From JALOAT01 sp041687015 (GTDB lineage Bacteria > Pseudomonadota > Gammaproteobacteria > Thiohalomonadales > Thiohalomonadaceae), in the NCBI GenBank assembly GCA_041687015.1, contig JAWLCT010000016.1:1-64000 (forward strand): a stretch of DNA of 64,000 bases, written 5' to 3'. This document shows positions 34,606 through 44,151 of the stretch, in pieces. The notes below the pieces were generated by a model. It had not been told where the DNA came from and did not search any database. It saw only the letters and a program-made list of their open reading frames with translations. A program made the position numbers and the translations under genes. Position 1 is the stretch's first letter; each line of letters begins with the position of its first letter.

Positions 34606-34854
34606 TTATTTGCTCTGCAGGCGCTCGTACTTGGCCTGAAGCTCTTCGTTGCTCTCTTCGTTGTCCGGGTCTTTGATGATGCAATCAACCGGGCAGACTT
34701 CGATGCATTGCGGTGCATCGTAGTGCCCAATGCATTCGGTGCACAGCGCCGGGTCGATCACATAGATCTCGTCTCCCTGGGAGATGGCCCCATTCGGGCA
34801 CTCGGGCTCGCACACATCGCAATTGATGCACTCATCGGTAATCATCAGGGCCAT
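34606..34854 (-). CDS. yfhL: 2[4Fe-4S] ferredoxin, YfhL type
   Basis: 82 residues. Two iron-sulfur cluster motifs are clear: CINCDVCEPECP near residues 9-20 and CTECIGHYDAPQCIEVCP near 37-54, with the extra residues in the second that mark the Alvin/YfhL type. The C-terminus is an acidic helix. It carries electrons in the cytoplasm; the partner is unknown, although coaD is a frequent neighbour, here 38 bp upstream on the same strand. Confidence 0.95.
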   Translation of the reverse strand: MALMITDECINCDVCEPECPNGAISQGDEIYVIDPALCTECIGHYDAPQCIEVCPVDCIIKDPDNEESNEELQAKYERLQSK

Positions 34855-34892
34855 GGGAAACGTCCTCCTGCAATCAGCAAAGTTGGCGAATA

Positions 34893-35372
34893 TTAGCGCA
34901 TTCTGTTATTCAGTGCAGCCCGCACCGCGGGGTGCACAAAGGCGGAAACATCCCCGCCCAAACCGGCGATTTCCTTGACGAGACTCGAGGAAATGAACGA
35001 CAGGCTCTCAGCCGGTGTGAGGAACAAGGTCTCCACCTCGGGATTGAGGTGACGGTTCATGCCCGCCAGCTGAATCTCGTACTCAAAGTCCGACACGGCC
35101 CGCAGGCCACGCAGGATCACATGGGCCCCGCACGCGCGCGCGAAATCCGCAAGCAAGGTGTTGAAGCCCACCACTTCCACGCCAGGCAATCCGGCCAAGA
35201 CTTCACGGGCCAGTTCCACGCGCTCATCCAGGGTGAACAGCGGCGATTTCTTCGGACTCTCCGCCACCGCCACGATGACCCGGTCGAAAATGCGCGTGGC
35301 GCGCTCCACCAGATCACTATGGCCATTGGTGATGGGATCGAAGGAACCTGGATAGAGAGCGATGACCGTCAT
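34893..35372 (-). CDS. coaD: Phosphopantetheine adenylyltransferase
   Basis: 159 residues, the standard length. It adenylates 4'-phosphopantetheine to dephospho-CoA. The nucleotidyltransferase motif TNGH is at 15-18 (YPGSFDPITNGHSDLV), followed by LRGLRAVSDFEYEIQ, and the C-terminal SSSLVKEIAGLGGD. Together with coaBC in this window it covers the middle of CoA synthesis. The rsmD-coaD-fdx series is conserved across gammaproteobacteria. Confidence 0.97.
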   Translation of the reverse strand: MTVIALYPGSFDPITNGHSDLVERATRIFDRVIVAVAESPKKSPLFTLDERVELAREVLAGLPGVEVVGFNTLLADFARACGAHVILRGLRAVSDFEYEIQLAGMNRHLNPEVETLFLTPAESLSFISSSLVKEIAGLGGDVSAFVHPAVRAALNNRMR

Positions 35373-35433
35373 CGGGCGCCTCGGGCGGGAAGGGGCGCCA
35401 TGATATCAGACGCCCGAACCGGAAACAGTGGCT

Positions 35434-36021
35434 TCAAGGTGCCAGCGCCAGATGATAACCCACCTGACCGGCCTGCTTGCTGCGCAGGAGCACCCAGCCT
35501 TCGGGAAGCGGCAGCTCGGTCATTTCCGCTTCCGCCTCAATGTACACCCGCGCACCGGGGGCCAGCCAGCCGCTGCAAAGGCGCGCCAGGCAAGGGGCAA
35601 GCAGCGCTTTGTGATAGGGCGGATCGAGAAATACCACATCGAAGGGCTCGGCCGGACCGGTGAGAAATTCCAAGGCGTCGGCCTGGCGCAGTTCGGCCCC
35701 TTCGGCCTGGAGCTCGGCCAGTTGCTCGCGCAGACTGGCGATCACCCCGGCGTCCCTGTCGACCAGCACCACACGGGCGGCACCGCGGGACAGGGCCTCC
35801 AGACCCAGGGCACCGCTGCCGGAAAACAGGTCCAGGCAGCGTGCACCTTCGATCACCGGCATCAACCAGTTGAACAGGGTTTCGCGCACCCGGTCCGGAC
35901 TGGGACGCAATCCCTCCACGTCCGGGAAACTCACCCGCCGCCCGCGCCAGCGACCGCCGATGATGCGCAAGCGGTTGCTGCCGCCGGCGGTGCGCGGCCT
36001 GCGTCGTGCACCGTGCCTCAT
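35434..36021 (-). CDS. rsmD: 16S rRNA (guanine966-N2)-methyltransferase
   Basis: 195 residues. It methylates G966 of 16S rRNA in the assembled small subunit. Visible are the N-terminal RIIGGRWRGRRVSFPDVEGLRP, SAM motif I CLDLFSGSGALGLEALSRGA, and the NPPY-type active site VVFLDPPYHKA. It overlaps the upstream M16 peptidase gene by 4 bp. Confidence 0.95.
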   Translation of the reverse strand: MRHGARRRPRTAGGSNRLRIIGGRWRGRRVSFPDVEGLRPSPDRVRETLFNWLMPVIEGARCLDLFSGSGALGLEALSRGAARVVLVDRDAGVIASLREQLAELQAEGAELRQADALEFLTGPAEPFDVVFLDPPYHKALLAPCLARLCSGWLAPGARVYIEAEAEMTELPLPEGWVLLRSKQAGQVGYHLALAP

Positions 36022-37322
36022 GATTCGGCCCCGACACTCACCACCGCCAGCCGGTCGGGCTGGATGCGCCGCTGGAAGGCATCGCGGATCTGCTTGGCGG
36101 TGACGGCCTCCACGCGCGCGTTGAATTTCTCCAGGTAATCGAGCGGCAGCTGGTAGAAACCGATCACCGCCAGGTACTGAACGATGTCGCTGTTGGAATC
36201 GATGCGCAGCGGGAAGCCGCCCGTAATGTTTTTCTTCGACGCCTCCAGTTCGGCCGCCGTCGGTCCCTGGGTCACGAAGCGGGTGAGGGTATCGTGCAAC
36301 ACCTCCAGCGCCTCGTCCCGATTGGCGGTGGCGGTCTGCAGCCCCATGACGAACGGGCCTTCCACCGCCATGGGCGCAAAGTAGCTGTAGGCGCTGTAGG
36401 CGAAACCCCGCTCTTCACGAATGGCCTTGGTGATGCGCGACGTGAAGCTGCCGCCGCCCAGCACGTGATTGCCCACATACAAAGCGAAATAGTCCGGGTC
36501 GTCACGGCGCATGCCCGGTTGGCCCACCAGGATGTGGGTCTGCGCCGATGGAAACGCCAGCGTGACCGCCTCCTGCGTCGCCGGTGCCGGCGCCGGGGGC
36601 AGCGGCGGTGGCGCCTCACCGGCGGGAAGCTGTCCCACCAGGGTATCGGCGAGGCGCTCCGCCGTGGTGCGATCCACGGCGCCGACGATGGCCACGTTGG
36701 CATTGCGGCCCACAAAATAGCGGCGGTAGTGGCTGCGCAGGTCATCCCGCGTCAGTGCCTTCATGCTGCGCTCGGTGCCGATGGGCGGGTGAGCGTAGGG
36801 GTGATCCCCGTACACTGCACGGTAGAACGCCTTTTCGGCGATCGCCTCCGGTGACTGCTGCTGCCGCTGCAGGGCCACCAATACGCGGCTGCGCTCGCGC
36901 TCGATCGCCGACTGCGGAAAGTCGGGCTTGTTCAGCACCAGCGCGGCGGTATCCACGGCCTGCCGCATCAGCGTGGGTTCGGTGAGCGTGCGCAGACTGA
37001 AATAGCTCATGTCCCGCAATGCGTCGTTGCCGAAACTCGCCCCCACGTCCTCGAAGCGCTGCGCGATCACATCCGCGTTCAGCCCGCCGGCTCCTTCGGC
37101 GAGCAAGGCATTGGTGAGCAGGGCCCGTCCCGGCTTGCCCTCGTCACGGGCGCTGCCGGCGTCGAACACCACGTGCACATCCACCATGGGCAGTTGCGGG
37201 GCATGCACGTAATAAACGCGCGCGCCGTTGTCGGTCGTCCAGTGTTCGATCTCAGGCAGCGCCTGCGCCAGGCCGCCGGCCATGAACAGCAACACGAACA
37301 GCAGCGGTTTAGTGAATCGCAT
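36018..37322 (-). CDS. M16 peptidase-like protein, non-catalytic subunit
   Basis: 434 residues from ATG 37322 with a signal peptide ending AQA (about 22 residues). The pitrilysin fold is evident from IEHWTTDNGARVYYVHAPQLPMVD to the end, but the zinc motif HxxEH is absent: the equivalent position reads LLAEGAGG. It is therefore the inactive partner of the following M16 gene, as in other periplasmic heterodimeric M16 peptidases. It keeps the R/Y substrate-binding pair (ERGFAYSAYSY). It overlaps the catalytic subunit gene by 14 bp. Periplasmic. Confidence 0.9.
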   Translation of the reverse strand: MRFTKPLLFVLLFMAGGLAQALPEIEHWTTDNGARVYYVHAPQLPMVDVHVVFDAGSARDEGKPGRALLTNALLAEGAGGLNADVIAQRFEDVGASFGNDALRDMSYFSLRTLTEPTLMRQAVDTAALVLNKPDFPQSAIERERSRVLVALQRQQQSPEAIAEKAFYRAVYGDHPYAHPPIGTERSMKALTRDDLRSHYRRYFVGRNANVAIVGAVDRTTAERLADTLVGQLPAGEAPPPLPPAPAPATQEAVTLAFPSAQTHILVGQPGMRRDDPDYFALYVGNHVLGGGSFTSRITKAIREERGFAYSAYSYFAPMAVEGPFVMGLQTATANRDEALEVLHDTLTRFVTQGPTAAELEASKKNITGGFPLRIDSNSDIVQYLAVIGFYQLPLDYLEKFNARVEAVTAKQIRDAFQRRIQPDRLAVVSVGAES

Positions 37323-38679
37323 GGGGCACTCCTTCCACGGCCGGCGCCGGACGCGTTCTGCCGTCGATGGGCAGCGGATCGAGCACCGCCACAGTGAGCC
37401 GCTCCTCGACAAGGAACTCGCGCGCTACCGCCTGCACCTGTTCCGGCGTGACCGCAGCAATGCGGTCCACGTACTCGTCGGCCAGACGGTGATCGAGGCC
37501 CACGGTTTCCAGGCTGCCGATCTGCATTGCCTGGTAGTAGACGGAATCCTTCTCATACACCTTGGCGGCGGTCACCTGCGCCTTGATGCGCGCCAGCTCC
37601 GCGGCGCTCACCTGTTCATCGCGCAGCCTCGCGATTTGCTCGCGCAGCGCTGATTCCAGCTGCGCCATCGTGCGGCCGCGTGCCGGCGTGCCCTGCAAGG
37701 AGAACAGGGTGTCCTGCCGGGCGTACAGGTCGTATCCGGCGCCCGCGCTGTTGGCCACCTGGCTGCCGCGTACCAGCTCGCGGGACAGGCGCGCACTGGC
37801 GCCACCGTCCAGCACGCCCGCGAGGACTTCGAGCGCATAGGCCTTCCAGGGCGCGTCCACGGTCTTCAGCACCGGGACCTTGTAGCCCATGGCGAGGAAC
37901 GGCACTTCCGCCGGCAGTTTTACGGTAAGCCGCCGCTCGCCACGCTGAGGGGGCTCCACACGCGGCTTCGGCTCGGCGGGTTGGCTGGGGCGTAGCTTGC
38001 CGTAATGTTTCTGGGCCAAGGCAAACACCTGCTCCGCCTGCACGTCGCCCACCACCACCAGGGTGGCGTTGTTGGGTGCGTACCAGCGTTGGTACCAGGC
38101 ACGCAGGTCGTCCACGGAAAGATGCTCGATGTCGGTCATCCAGCCGATGACCGGGTTCTGGTAAGGGCTCACGTCGAAGGCCGCGGCCATGAACTGCTCG
38201 TAGGTGAGCGCCGCCGGCTGGTCTTCGGTGCGCAGGCGGCGCTCTTCCATGACCACCTGCACTTCCTTTGCGAATTCCTCAGGCAGCAACAGCAGGTTGC
38301 GCATGCGGTCCGCTTCCAGTTCGAAGCTGATGGGAAGCCGGCTCGCTTCCAGTTGCTGGTAGTAGGCGGTGAAGTCCCGGCCCGTAAAGGCGTTCTCGCG
38401 GCCACCGTTTTCCGCGATGATGCGCGAGAACTCGCCGGGGGGATGGGCCTTGGTGCCCTTGAACATCATGTGTTCCAGCACATGGGAAATACCCGTGAGC
38501 CCCACGTGCTCGTGACTCGAACCCACCTTGTACCAGACCTGGGAGACCACCACGGGCGCACGGTGATCCTCCTTGACGATGACCTTGAGTCCATTGTCCA
38601 GGGTGCGCTCATGCACCTGTGCGAAGGCCGCGCAGGGCAACAGCAGGGCCGCAACAAGCCAGGAGGTCGCTGTTCGCAT
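37309..38679 (-). CDS. M16 zinc peptidase, catalytic subunit
   Basis: 456 residues from ATG 38679, favoured over ATG 38694 because AAAGGG sits 7-8 bp before it. Signal peptide about 1-21, ending AFAQ. The inverted zinc motif is HVLEHMMFKG near 68-72, with the distant Glu about 77 residues later (VMEERRLRTEDQ). It degrades periplasmic peptides with its inactive partner encoded directly downstream. The divergent neighbour is ftsY; the 189-bp spacer must hold both promoters. This M16-M16-rsmD-coaD series upstream of ftsY is standard in gammaproteobacteria. Confidence 0.93.
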   Translation of the reverse strand: MRTATSWLVAALLLPCAAFAQVHERTLDNGLKVIVKEDHRAPVVVSQVWYKVGSSHEHVGLTGISHVLEHMMFKGTKAHPPGEFSRIIAENGGRENAFTGRDFTAYYQQLEASRLPISFELEADRMRNLLLLPEEFAKEVQVVMEERRLRTEDQPAALTYEQFMAAAFDVSPYQNPVIGWMTDIEHLSVDDLRAWYQRWYAPNNATLVVVGDVQAEQVFALAQKHYGKLRPSQPAEPKPRVEPPQRGERRLTVKLPAEVPFLAMGYKVPVLKTVDAPWKAYALEVLAGVLDGGASARLSRELVRGSQVANSAGAGYDLYARQDTLFSLQGTPARGRTMAQLESALREQIARLRDEQVSAAELARIKAQVTAAKVYEKDSVYYQAMQIGSLETVGLDHRLADEYVDRIAAVTPEQVQAVAREFLVEERLTVAVLDPLPIDGRTRPAPAVEGVPHAIH

Positions 38680-38868
38680 CAATAACCCTTTCATTCATAT
38701 GGTCGAGGTCCCAGGCAGGGACCGAAGTGATAGGATACCGCCCCCGTGCCGCCTTGGGCGGTCCCGGTTCAGGCGACATCCGCCCAAGCTGCCCGGGGGC
38801 CTTGAATGTGCCGCCAAGGGCGAACCAGTACACTAGACCGTATTCCCCAGCTGCGAGTTTCGCGACCC

Positions 38869-39837
38869 ATGTTCGGTTTTGGCAAAGGCAAGAAAGATAC
38901 TCCGATCGAGAAGCCGGAACAGGCCGGCTTGTTCGCGCGCCTGAAGCAGGGTCTGGCCCGCACCCGCGAAGTCCTCAACACCGACATTCGCGATCTGGTC
39001 GGCAGCCGCAAGATCGATGATGACCTGCTGGAAGAGATCGAAACCCAGTTGCTCACCGCCGATGTGGGCGTGGATGCCACCACGCAGATCATCGGCGATC
39101 TCACTCGCCGCGTGTCACGCAAGCAGCTCGGCGACGCCGACGCGCTGCTGGCGGCGCTGCGTGAGGACATGGCCAGCCTGCTGCGTCCGGTGGCACAGCC
39201 GCTCGCCATCCCCGACGACGTACGTCCCTATGTGATCCTGGTGGTGGGCGTGAACGGTGCCGGCAAGACCACCACCATCGGCAAGCTGGCCAAGCGCCTG
39301 CAGGCGCAGGGCGCTTCGGTGATGCTGGCGGCGGGCGACACCTTCCGCGCCGCCGCGGTGGAGCAGCTGCAGGTGTGGGGTGAGCGCAACCATATCCCCG
39401 TCATCGCACAGCACAGCGGCGCCGATTCGGCTTCCGTGATTTTCGATGCCGTGAATGCCGCCAAGGCGCGTGGCGTCGACGTGGTGATCGCGGATACAGC
39501 GGGACGGCTGCACACCCAGGGCAATCTCATGGAAGAGCTCAAGAAGGTGCGGCGCGTCATCACCAAGGTGAAGCCGAGCGCACCGCACGAAGTCATGCTG
39601 GTGCTGGACGCGGGCATCGGTCAGAACGCCATCAATCAAGCCGAGCAGTTCCACAACGCCGTGGGGCTGACCGGCCTCGTGCTCACCAAGCTGGACGGCA
39701 CCGCCAAGGGCGGTATCATCTTCGCCATCGCGAAACGCCTGGGCGTGCCCATACGCTTCATCGGCGTGGGCGAGGGCATCGACGACCTGCGCGTCTTCGA
39801 TGCCGACGAATTCGTCGATGCCTTGCTCGGCGGATGA
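38869..39837 (+). CDS. ftsY: Signal recognition particle receptor FtsY
   Basis: 322 residues from ATG 38869 (MFGFGKGKKD). SRP receptor GTPase that docks ribosome-nascent chain complexes at the inner membrane. The acidic A domain common in enterics is almost absent, so this is a short FtsY in which the N domain starts near residue 20. G motifs: GVNGAGKTTTIGKLA (G1), DTFRAAAVEQL, DTAGRLHT (G3), TKLDGTAKGG (G4). It heads ftsY-ftsE-ftsX; a variant dispersed repeat follows directly after its stop. Confidence 0.97.
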   Translation: MFGFGKGKKDTPIEKPEQAGLFARLKQGLARTREVLNTDIRDLVGSRKIDDDLLEEIETQLLTADVGVDATTQIIGDLTRRVSRKQLGDADALLAALREDMASLLRPVAQPLAIPDDVRPYVILVVGVNGAGKTTTIGKLAKRLQAQGASVMLAAGDTFRAAAVEQLQVWGERNHIPVIAQHSGADSASVIFDAVNAAKARGVDVVIADTAGRLHTQGNLMEELKKVRRVITKVKPSAPHEVMLVLDAGIGQNAINQAEQFHNAVGLTGLVLTKLDGTAKGGIIFAIAKRLGVPIRFIGVGEGIDDLRVFDADEFVDALLGG

Positions 39838-39994
39838 AGAGAAAAGCCTGAACACGGGGGACACGGGGAGCACGGGGAATACGCAATTCTGATCTGCAAC
39901 GCCACAAGCGTTCATGGGCACCCATGGGGTCAAACACGCCGAGAAAGGATCTCCTCGTGCTCCCCGTGTCCCCCGTAGTTAATCTCTTCTTCTT
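39837..39994. repeat. Dispersed inverted repeat, variant copy D (CACGGGG type)
   Basis: Same layout as the CCACGGAG copies but with a different unit: left arm AAGAGAAAAGCCTGAACACGGGG, GACACGGGGAGCACGGGGA (39838-39879); right arm CTCGTGCTCCCCGTGTC, CCCCGTAGTTAATCTCTTCTTC (39955-39992). About 75 bp separate the arms. It begins at the last base of the ftsY stop codon and ends 3 bp before the ftsE ATG, so it carries the ftsE translation start region. Confidence 0.8.
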
Positions 39995-39997
39995 TCA

Positions 39998-40669
39998 ATG
40001 ATCCGACTTACCAACGTCAGCAAGCGGTATCCCGGCGGCTTCGAGGCGCTGAAGGATGTGAGCCTGCATCTCGCACCGGGTGAGATGGCTTTTCTTACCG
40101 GTCACTCGGGCGCAGGCAAGAGCACGCTGTTGAAGCTGGTGGCGCTCATCGAGCGCAGCTCCAACGGCCAGGTGGTGGTCAAGGGTCAGAATTTGGCGAA
40201 GGTTTCGCGCCGTGGCATCCCCGGGCATCGCCGCAACATCGGCATCATCTTCCAGGACTACCGTCTGCTGTTCGACCGCACGGTTTTCGACAACGTGGCG
40301 CTACCGCTGGTCATTGCGGGCCAGTCGGCCCACGAAATCGGCAAACGCGTTCGTGCGGCCCTGGACAAGGTCGGGCTGCTGGGCAAGGAACGCATGTATC
40401 CCATCACCCTCTCCGGTGGTGAACAGCAGCGCGTGGCCATCGCCCGCGCCGTGGTGAGCAAACCGGCGCTGATCCTGGCCGACGAACCCACCGGCAACCT
40501 CGACCCGGCCATGGCGCGGGACATCATGGGTATTTTCGAGGAATTCCAGCGCGTGGGCGTGTCCGTGCTGGTGGCCACCCACGACATCCCGCTCATCGAG
40601 ACCTTGCCGCACCGCATCGTGCAACTGCATCAGGGCCGCCTGGTCGCCGACACGGGAGCCCGGCCATGA
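39998..40669 (+). CDS. ftsE: Cell division ATP-binding protein FtsE
   Basis: 223 residues. ABC ATPase that, with FtsX, recruits and activates murein hydrolases at the septum. Walker A GHSGAGKST near 37, signature LSGGEQQRVAIARA, Walker B LILADEPTGNLDP. Overlaps ftsX by 4 bp. Its leader is formed by repeat copy D, and a conventional Shine-Dalgarno is not evident (TCTTCTTTCA precedes the ATG). Confidence 0.97.
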   Translation: MIRLTNVSKRYPGGFEALKDVSLHLAPGEMAFLTGHSGAGKSTLLKLVALIERSSNGQVVVKGQNLAKVSRRGIPGHRRNIGIIFQDYRLLFDRTVFDNVALPLVIAGQSAHEIGKRVRAALDKVGLLGKERMYPITLSGGEQQRVAIARAVVSKPALILADEPTGNLDPAMARDIMGIFEEFQRVGVSVLVATHDIPLIETLPHRIVQLHQGRLVADTGARP

Positions 40670-41637
40670 GCACGACAGAGCGTCTCTCCGGTGCACGTGC
40701 AGTGCGTAACGGCCCGGTGACTGCATTGAAGATCTACCTGCTGCGCCACGTGCAGACGCTGGTTTATGCGCTCGGCCAGTTGTCGTCGCGCCCGTTTTCC
40801 ACGCTCATGACGGCAGCGGTGATCGGCATCGCGCTCGCGCTCCCGGCGGGCCTGCATGTGTTGCTCGGCAATGCCCGTGCGGTGACGACCGGCTGGGATG
40901 GGGCCACGCAGATTTCGGTGTTTTTGAACGCCGGGGTCTCGGAAGCGCGCGGCCGCGCGCTGGCCGAGGAACTGCGCACCCGCGACATCGCCGCGGCACA
41001 TTACGTATCACGCGATGAAGCCTTGGAGGAGTTCCGGCGCCTGTCCGGTTTCGGCGACGCGTTGCAGGCACTGGAAGACAATCCGCTGCCCGCGGTCATC
41101 GTCTTGCGCCCCGTGTTGGCGGACAGCGACGCCGCGGGTATCGGCGCACTGCTCGAACGCCTGCGTGCGCACCCCGAGGTGGAGCGCGCGCAACTGGACA
41201 TGGAATGGGTGAAGCGCCTCTACGCCATCATGGAGATGGCCCGCCGGGGTGTGTGGGTCCTTGGTGCGTTGTTGTCGCTTGCGGTGCTGCTGGTGGTGGG
41301 CAACACCATCCGGCTCGCCATCCAGAACCGGCGCGACGAGATTGTGCTCACCAAGCTCATCGGCGGCACCGACGCCTTCGTGCGCCGACCCTTCCTCTAT
41401 TCGGGCCTGTGGTACGGTCTCGCGGGTGGATTGCTCGCCTTGCTGCTGGTCGCTGCCTCACTCTGGTTACTGGCCGGCCCGGCACGGGAACTGGCGACGC
41501 TCTACCAAAGCCAGTTCCGCCTCCAGGGCCTCGCTGCGGCGGATGCGGGGCTGGTGCTGCTGGCCGGTGCGGCCTTGGGGCTGGCGGGTTCGTGGTTGGC
41601 GGTCGGTCGGCATCTGCGTGACATCGAACCCACCTGA
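40666..41637 (+). CDS. ftsX: Cell division protein FtsX
   Basis: 323 residues. Polytopic partner of FtsE with four membrane helices (about 45-68, 200-222, 243-265, 290-315), one large periplasmic loop between the first two (FLNAGVSEARGRALAEE...YVSRDEALEEFRRLSGFGDAL) that contacts murein hydrolase activators, and the conserved cytoplasmic NTIRLAIQNRRDEIVLTKLIG. The N-terminal 40 residues are a basic cytoplasmic extension. Confidence 0.95.
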   Translation: MSTTERLSGARAVRNGPVTALKIYLLRHVQTLVYALGQLSSRPFSTLMTAAVIGIALALPAGLHVLLGNARAVTTGWDGATQISVFLNAGVSEARGRALAEELRTRDIAAAHYVSRDEALEEFRRLSGFGDALQALEDNPLPAVIVLRPVLADSDAAGIGALLERLRAHPEVERAQLDMEWVKRLYAIMEMARRGVWVLGALLSLAVLLVVGNTIRLAIQNRRDEIVLTKLIGGTDAFVRRPFLYSGLWYGLAGGLLALLLVAASLWLLAGPARELATLYQSQFRLQGLAAADAGLVLLAGAALGLAGSWLAVGRHLRDIEPT

Positions 41638-41683
41638 CGCCCGCTGCCGGTCCCTGACAAAACCAAAAAATACCGCCTGGCGC

Positions 41684-41711
41684 TTGCCGATCCCGGTAAG
41701 CATGTTATAAA
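41684..41711 (+). promoter_or_regulatory. Possible promoter of the REC-REC-GGDEF gene
   Basis: TTGCCG at 41684-41689 and TATAAA at 41706-41711, spacer 16 bp, 36 bp before the GTG start. It would separate this gene transcriptionally from ftsX. Confidence 0.4.
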
Positions 41712-41747
41712 TCCTTACCATTCCTTAAATTCCAAGGACAGGCAAAG

Positions 41748-43076
41748 GTGCGCAGCGTACTCGTGGTGGACGGCTCGACCGTCTCTCGCGAACTCCTAAC
41801 CCGCGTCATCAGCGAGGAACTCAAGGGTGCCCGCGTCACTGCCTGTGGCAGCGGCCACGAAGCCCTGGAGCGGCTCGCCGCCGAGCATTTCGACCTCATC
41901 ACCACGGCGCTGGTGCTGCCGGACATGGACGGCCTGTACCTGTGCCGGCACATCCGCTCCAGCGAACACCACTACCTGACGCCCATCATCGTCACCTCGG
42001 GCGATGCCGACGGTCGCCTGCTGCGTGAAGGCTTTACGGCGGGGGTCACGGATTATTTCGAGAAATCGCACGGCTATCAGGCCTTCGGTCCCTTCCTGCG
42101 GCGGTTCCTGGAGCGTCACGCCGGACTCAGTGGCCGCGTGTTGTATGTGGAGGACAGCCATACGGTGGCAGCGCTCACGCGCAAGATCCTCGAACGCCAC
42201 AACCTGCGCGTGGAACACGTGATGAGTGCGGAGGAAGGCCTGCAGGTGGTGCGTTCGGAGCCGCGCGGCGCCTTCGACCTGGTCATCACCGACATGGCCC
42301 TCAAGGGTGAGCTGAGCGGCGGCGACCTGCTGCATGTGCTGCGCACCCAGCTGCGCTATTCACAGGAGGAACTGCCGGTATTGGTGCTCACGGGCGACGA
42401 GGGCGTGCAGACGCAACTGGAGGTGTTCCGGGCAGGCGCCAACGACTTCGTCAGCAAGCCGCTGGTGGAAGAAGTCCTGATGGCCCGCGTGCGCCTGCTG
42501 CTCACGGTGAAACACCAGTTCGACACCCTCCGCCATCAGGCGCAAGCCATGCAGCGCATGGCGGTCACCGACAGCCTCACGGGCGTCTATAACCGCCATT
42601 ACCTCGTCAACGAGGGCACACGCTTCGCCGTCGACAAGCATAACCAGCCCCTGTGGGTGATGATTGTCGACCTGGACCATTTCAAACAGATCAACGACAA
42701 CCACGGCCATCTCACCGGCGACATCGTCCTCACCGCCATGGGGCGGCTGCTGTCGGAGCGCTTTCCCGACGGCCTGCCGGTGCGTTTCGGCGGCGAGGAA
42801 TTCGCCGTGCTGGTCCCACGCTGCTCCCGCGCGCAGGCGGGTGACCGTGCCGAAGACCTGCGTGCCGCGGTGGCCGCCCTCCATCCGGGCGGGGTGCCCA
42901 TTTCCGTGAGCATCGGCATGGCCTGTGCCGAGCAACATCCGGAGGCCGACCTCAACGCCCTGATCGCCTTGGCTGACAAGGCCTTGTACGCCGCCAAAGC
43001 CGCAGGTCGCAACCGGGTTTACATCAGCGACGGTCGCAGCCAGGTGATGCCGCTGAAACAAACTGCCTCGGCTTGA
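41748..43076 (+). CDS. REC-REC-GGDEF response regulator (diguanylate cyclase)
   Basis: 442 residues from GTG 41748, preceded by AAGGACAGGCAAAG. The first receiver (1-122) is degenerate: the acidic pair reads VVDG and the phosphoacceptor position is Ala in FDLITTALVLPDMDG. The second receiver (128-250) is complete, with VLYVEDS, FDLVITDMALKGE and FVSKPL. The GGDEF domain (about 275-430) is intact: DSLTGVYNRHYL, DLDHFKQIND and catalytic RFGGEEF. It should make c-di-GMP when the second receiver is phosphorylated. The kinase is not in the window. It lies between ftsX and rpoH, a pair that is directly adjacent in many relatives. Confidence 0.9.
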   Translation: MRSVLVVDGSTVSRELLTRVISEELKGARVTACGSGHEALERLAAEHFDLITTALVLPDMDGLYLCRHIRSSEHHYLTPIIVTSGDADGRLLREGFTAGVTDYFEKSHGYQAFGPFLRRFLERHAGLSGRVLYVEDSHTVAALTRKILERHNLRVEHVMSAEEGLQVVRSEPRGAFDLVITDMALKGELSGGDLLHVLRTQLRYSQEELPVLVLTGDEGVQTQLEVFRAGANDFVSKPLVEEVLMARVRLLLTVKHQFDTLRHQAQAMQRMAVTDSLTGVYNRHYLVNEGTRFAVDKHNQPLWVMIVDLDHFKQINDNHGHLTGDIVLTAMGRLLSERFPDGLPVRFGGEEFAVLVPRCSRAQAGDRAEDLRAAVAALHPGGVPISVSIGMACAEQHPEADLNALIALADKALYAAKAAGRNRVYISDGRSQVMPLKQTASA

Positions 43077-43092
43077 GGAACTTTCCCGCGTC

Positions 43093-43119
43093 TTGGCACT
43101 CTCAAAGTCCGAGTGCTAG
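43093..43119 (+). promoter_or_regulatory. CIRCE-like HrcA operator overlapping the rpoH promoter
   Basis: TTGGCACTC, nine bases, GAGTGCTAG. This matches the CIRCE consensus (TTAGCACTC-N9-GAGTGCTAA) at 16 of 18 arm positions with exactly the consensus spacer. TTGGCA (43093-43098) could serve as the -35 box with TAGTAT (43117-43122) as -10 after 18 bp, so bound HrcA would block the promoter. It lies 47 bp before the rpoH start. Confidence 0.85.
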
Positions 43120-43165
43120 TATCCGTTATAAGAAAGCGCTAATCCTTGTTTTCAGGGGAGGAATG

Positions 43166-44011
<846 letters not shown>

Positions 44012-44055
44012 TAGCAAGGACGGGAACCACGGAGAAGGATGGTTTGCGGAACCGC

Positions 44056-44079
44056 TGTAGGAGCGGGCTCAGCCCGCGA
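44056..44079 (+). repeat. REP-like palindromic unit
   Basis: TGTAGGAGCGGGCTCAGCCCGCGA. The GCGGGCT/AGCCCGC palindrome after GTAGGA is the classical REP form of gammaproteobacteria. It lies inside copy E of the dispersed repeat. Confidence 0.7.
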
Positions 44080-44114
44080 TTTGCGCTGCCCGCGACAACG
44101 GACGAAAGAACGTC

Positions 44115-44151
44115 AAAAAACCAAGGCCACCCTCCAAGGGTGGCCTTTTTT
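44115..44151 (+). terminator. Intrinsic terminator downstream of rpoH
   Basis: A6, then AAGGCCACCCT, a short loop, AGGGTGGCCTT and T-rich tail; 9-11 bp stem. The A and T runs allow function on both strands, serving rpoH and the convergent 99-aa gene. Confidence 0.9.
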
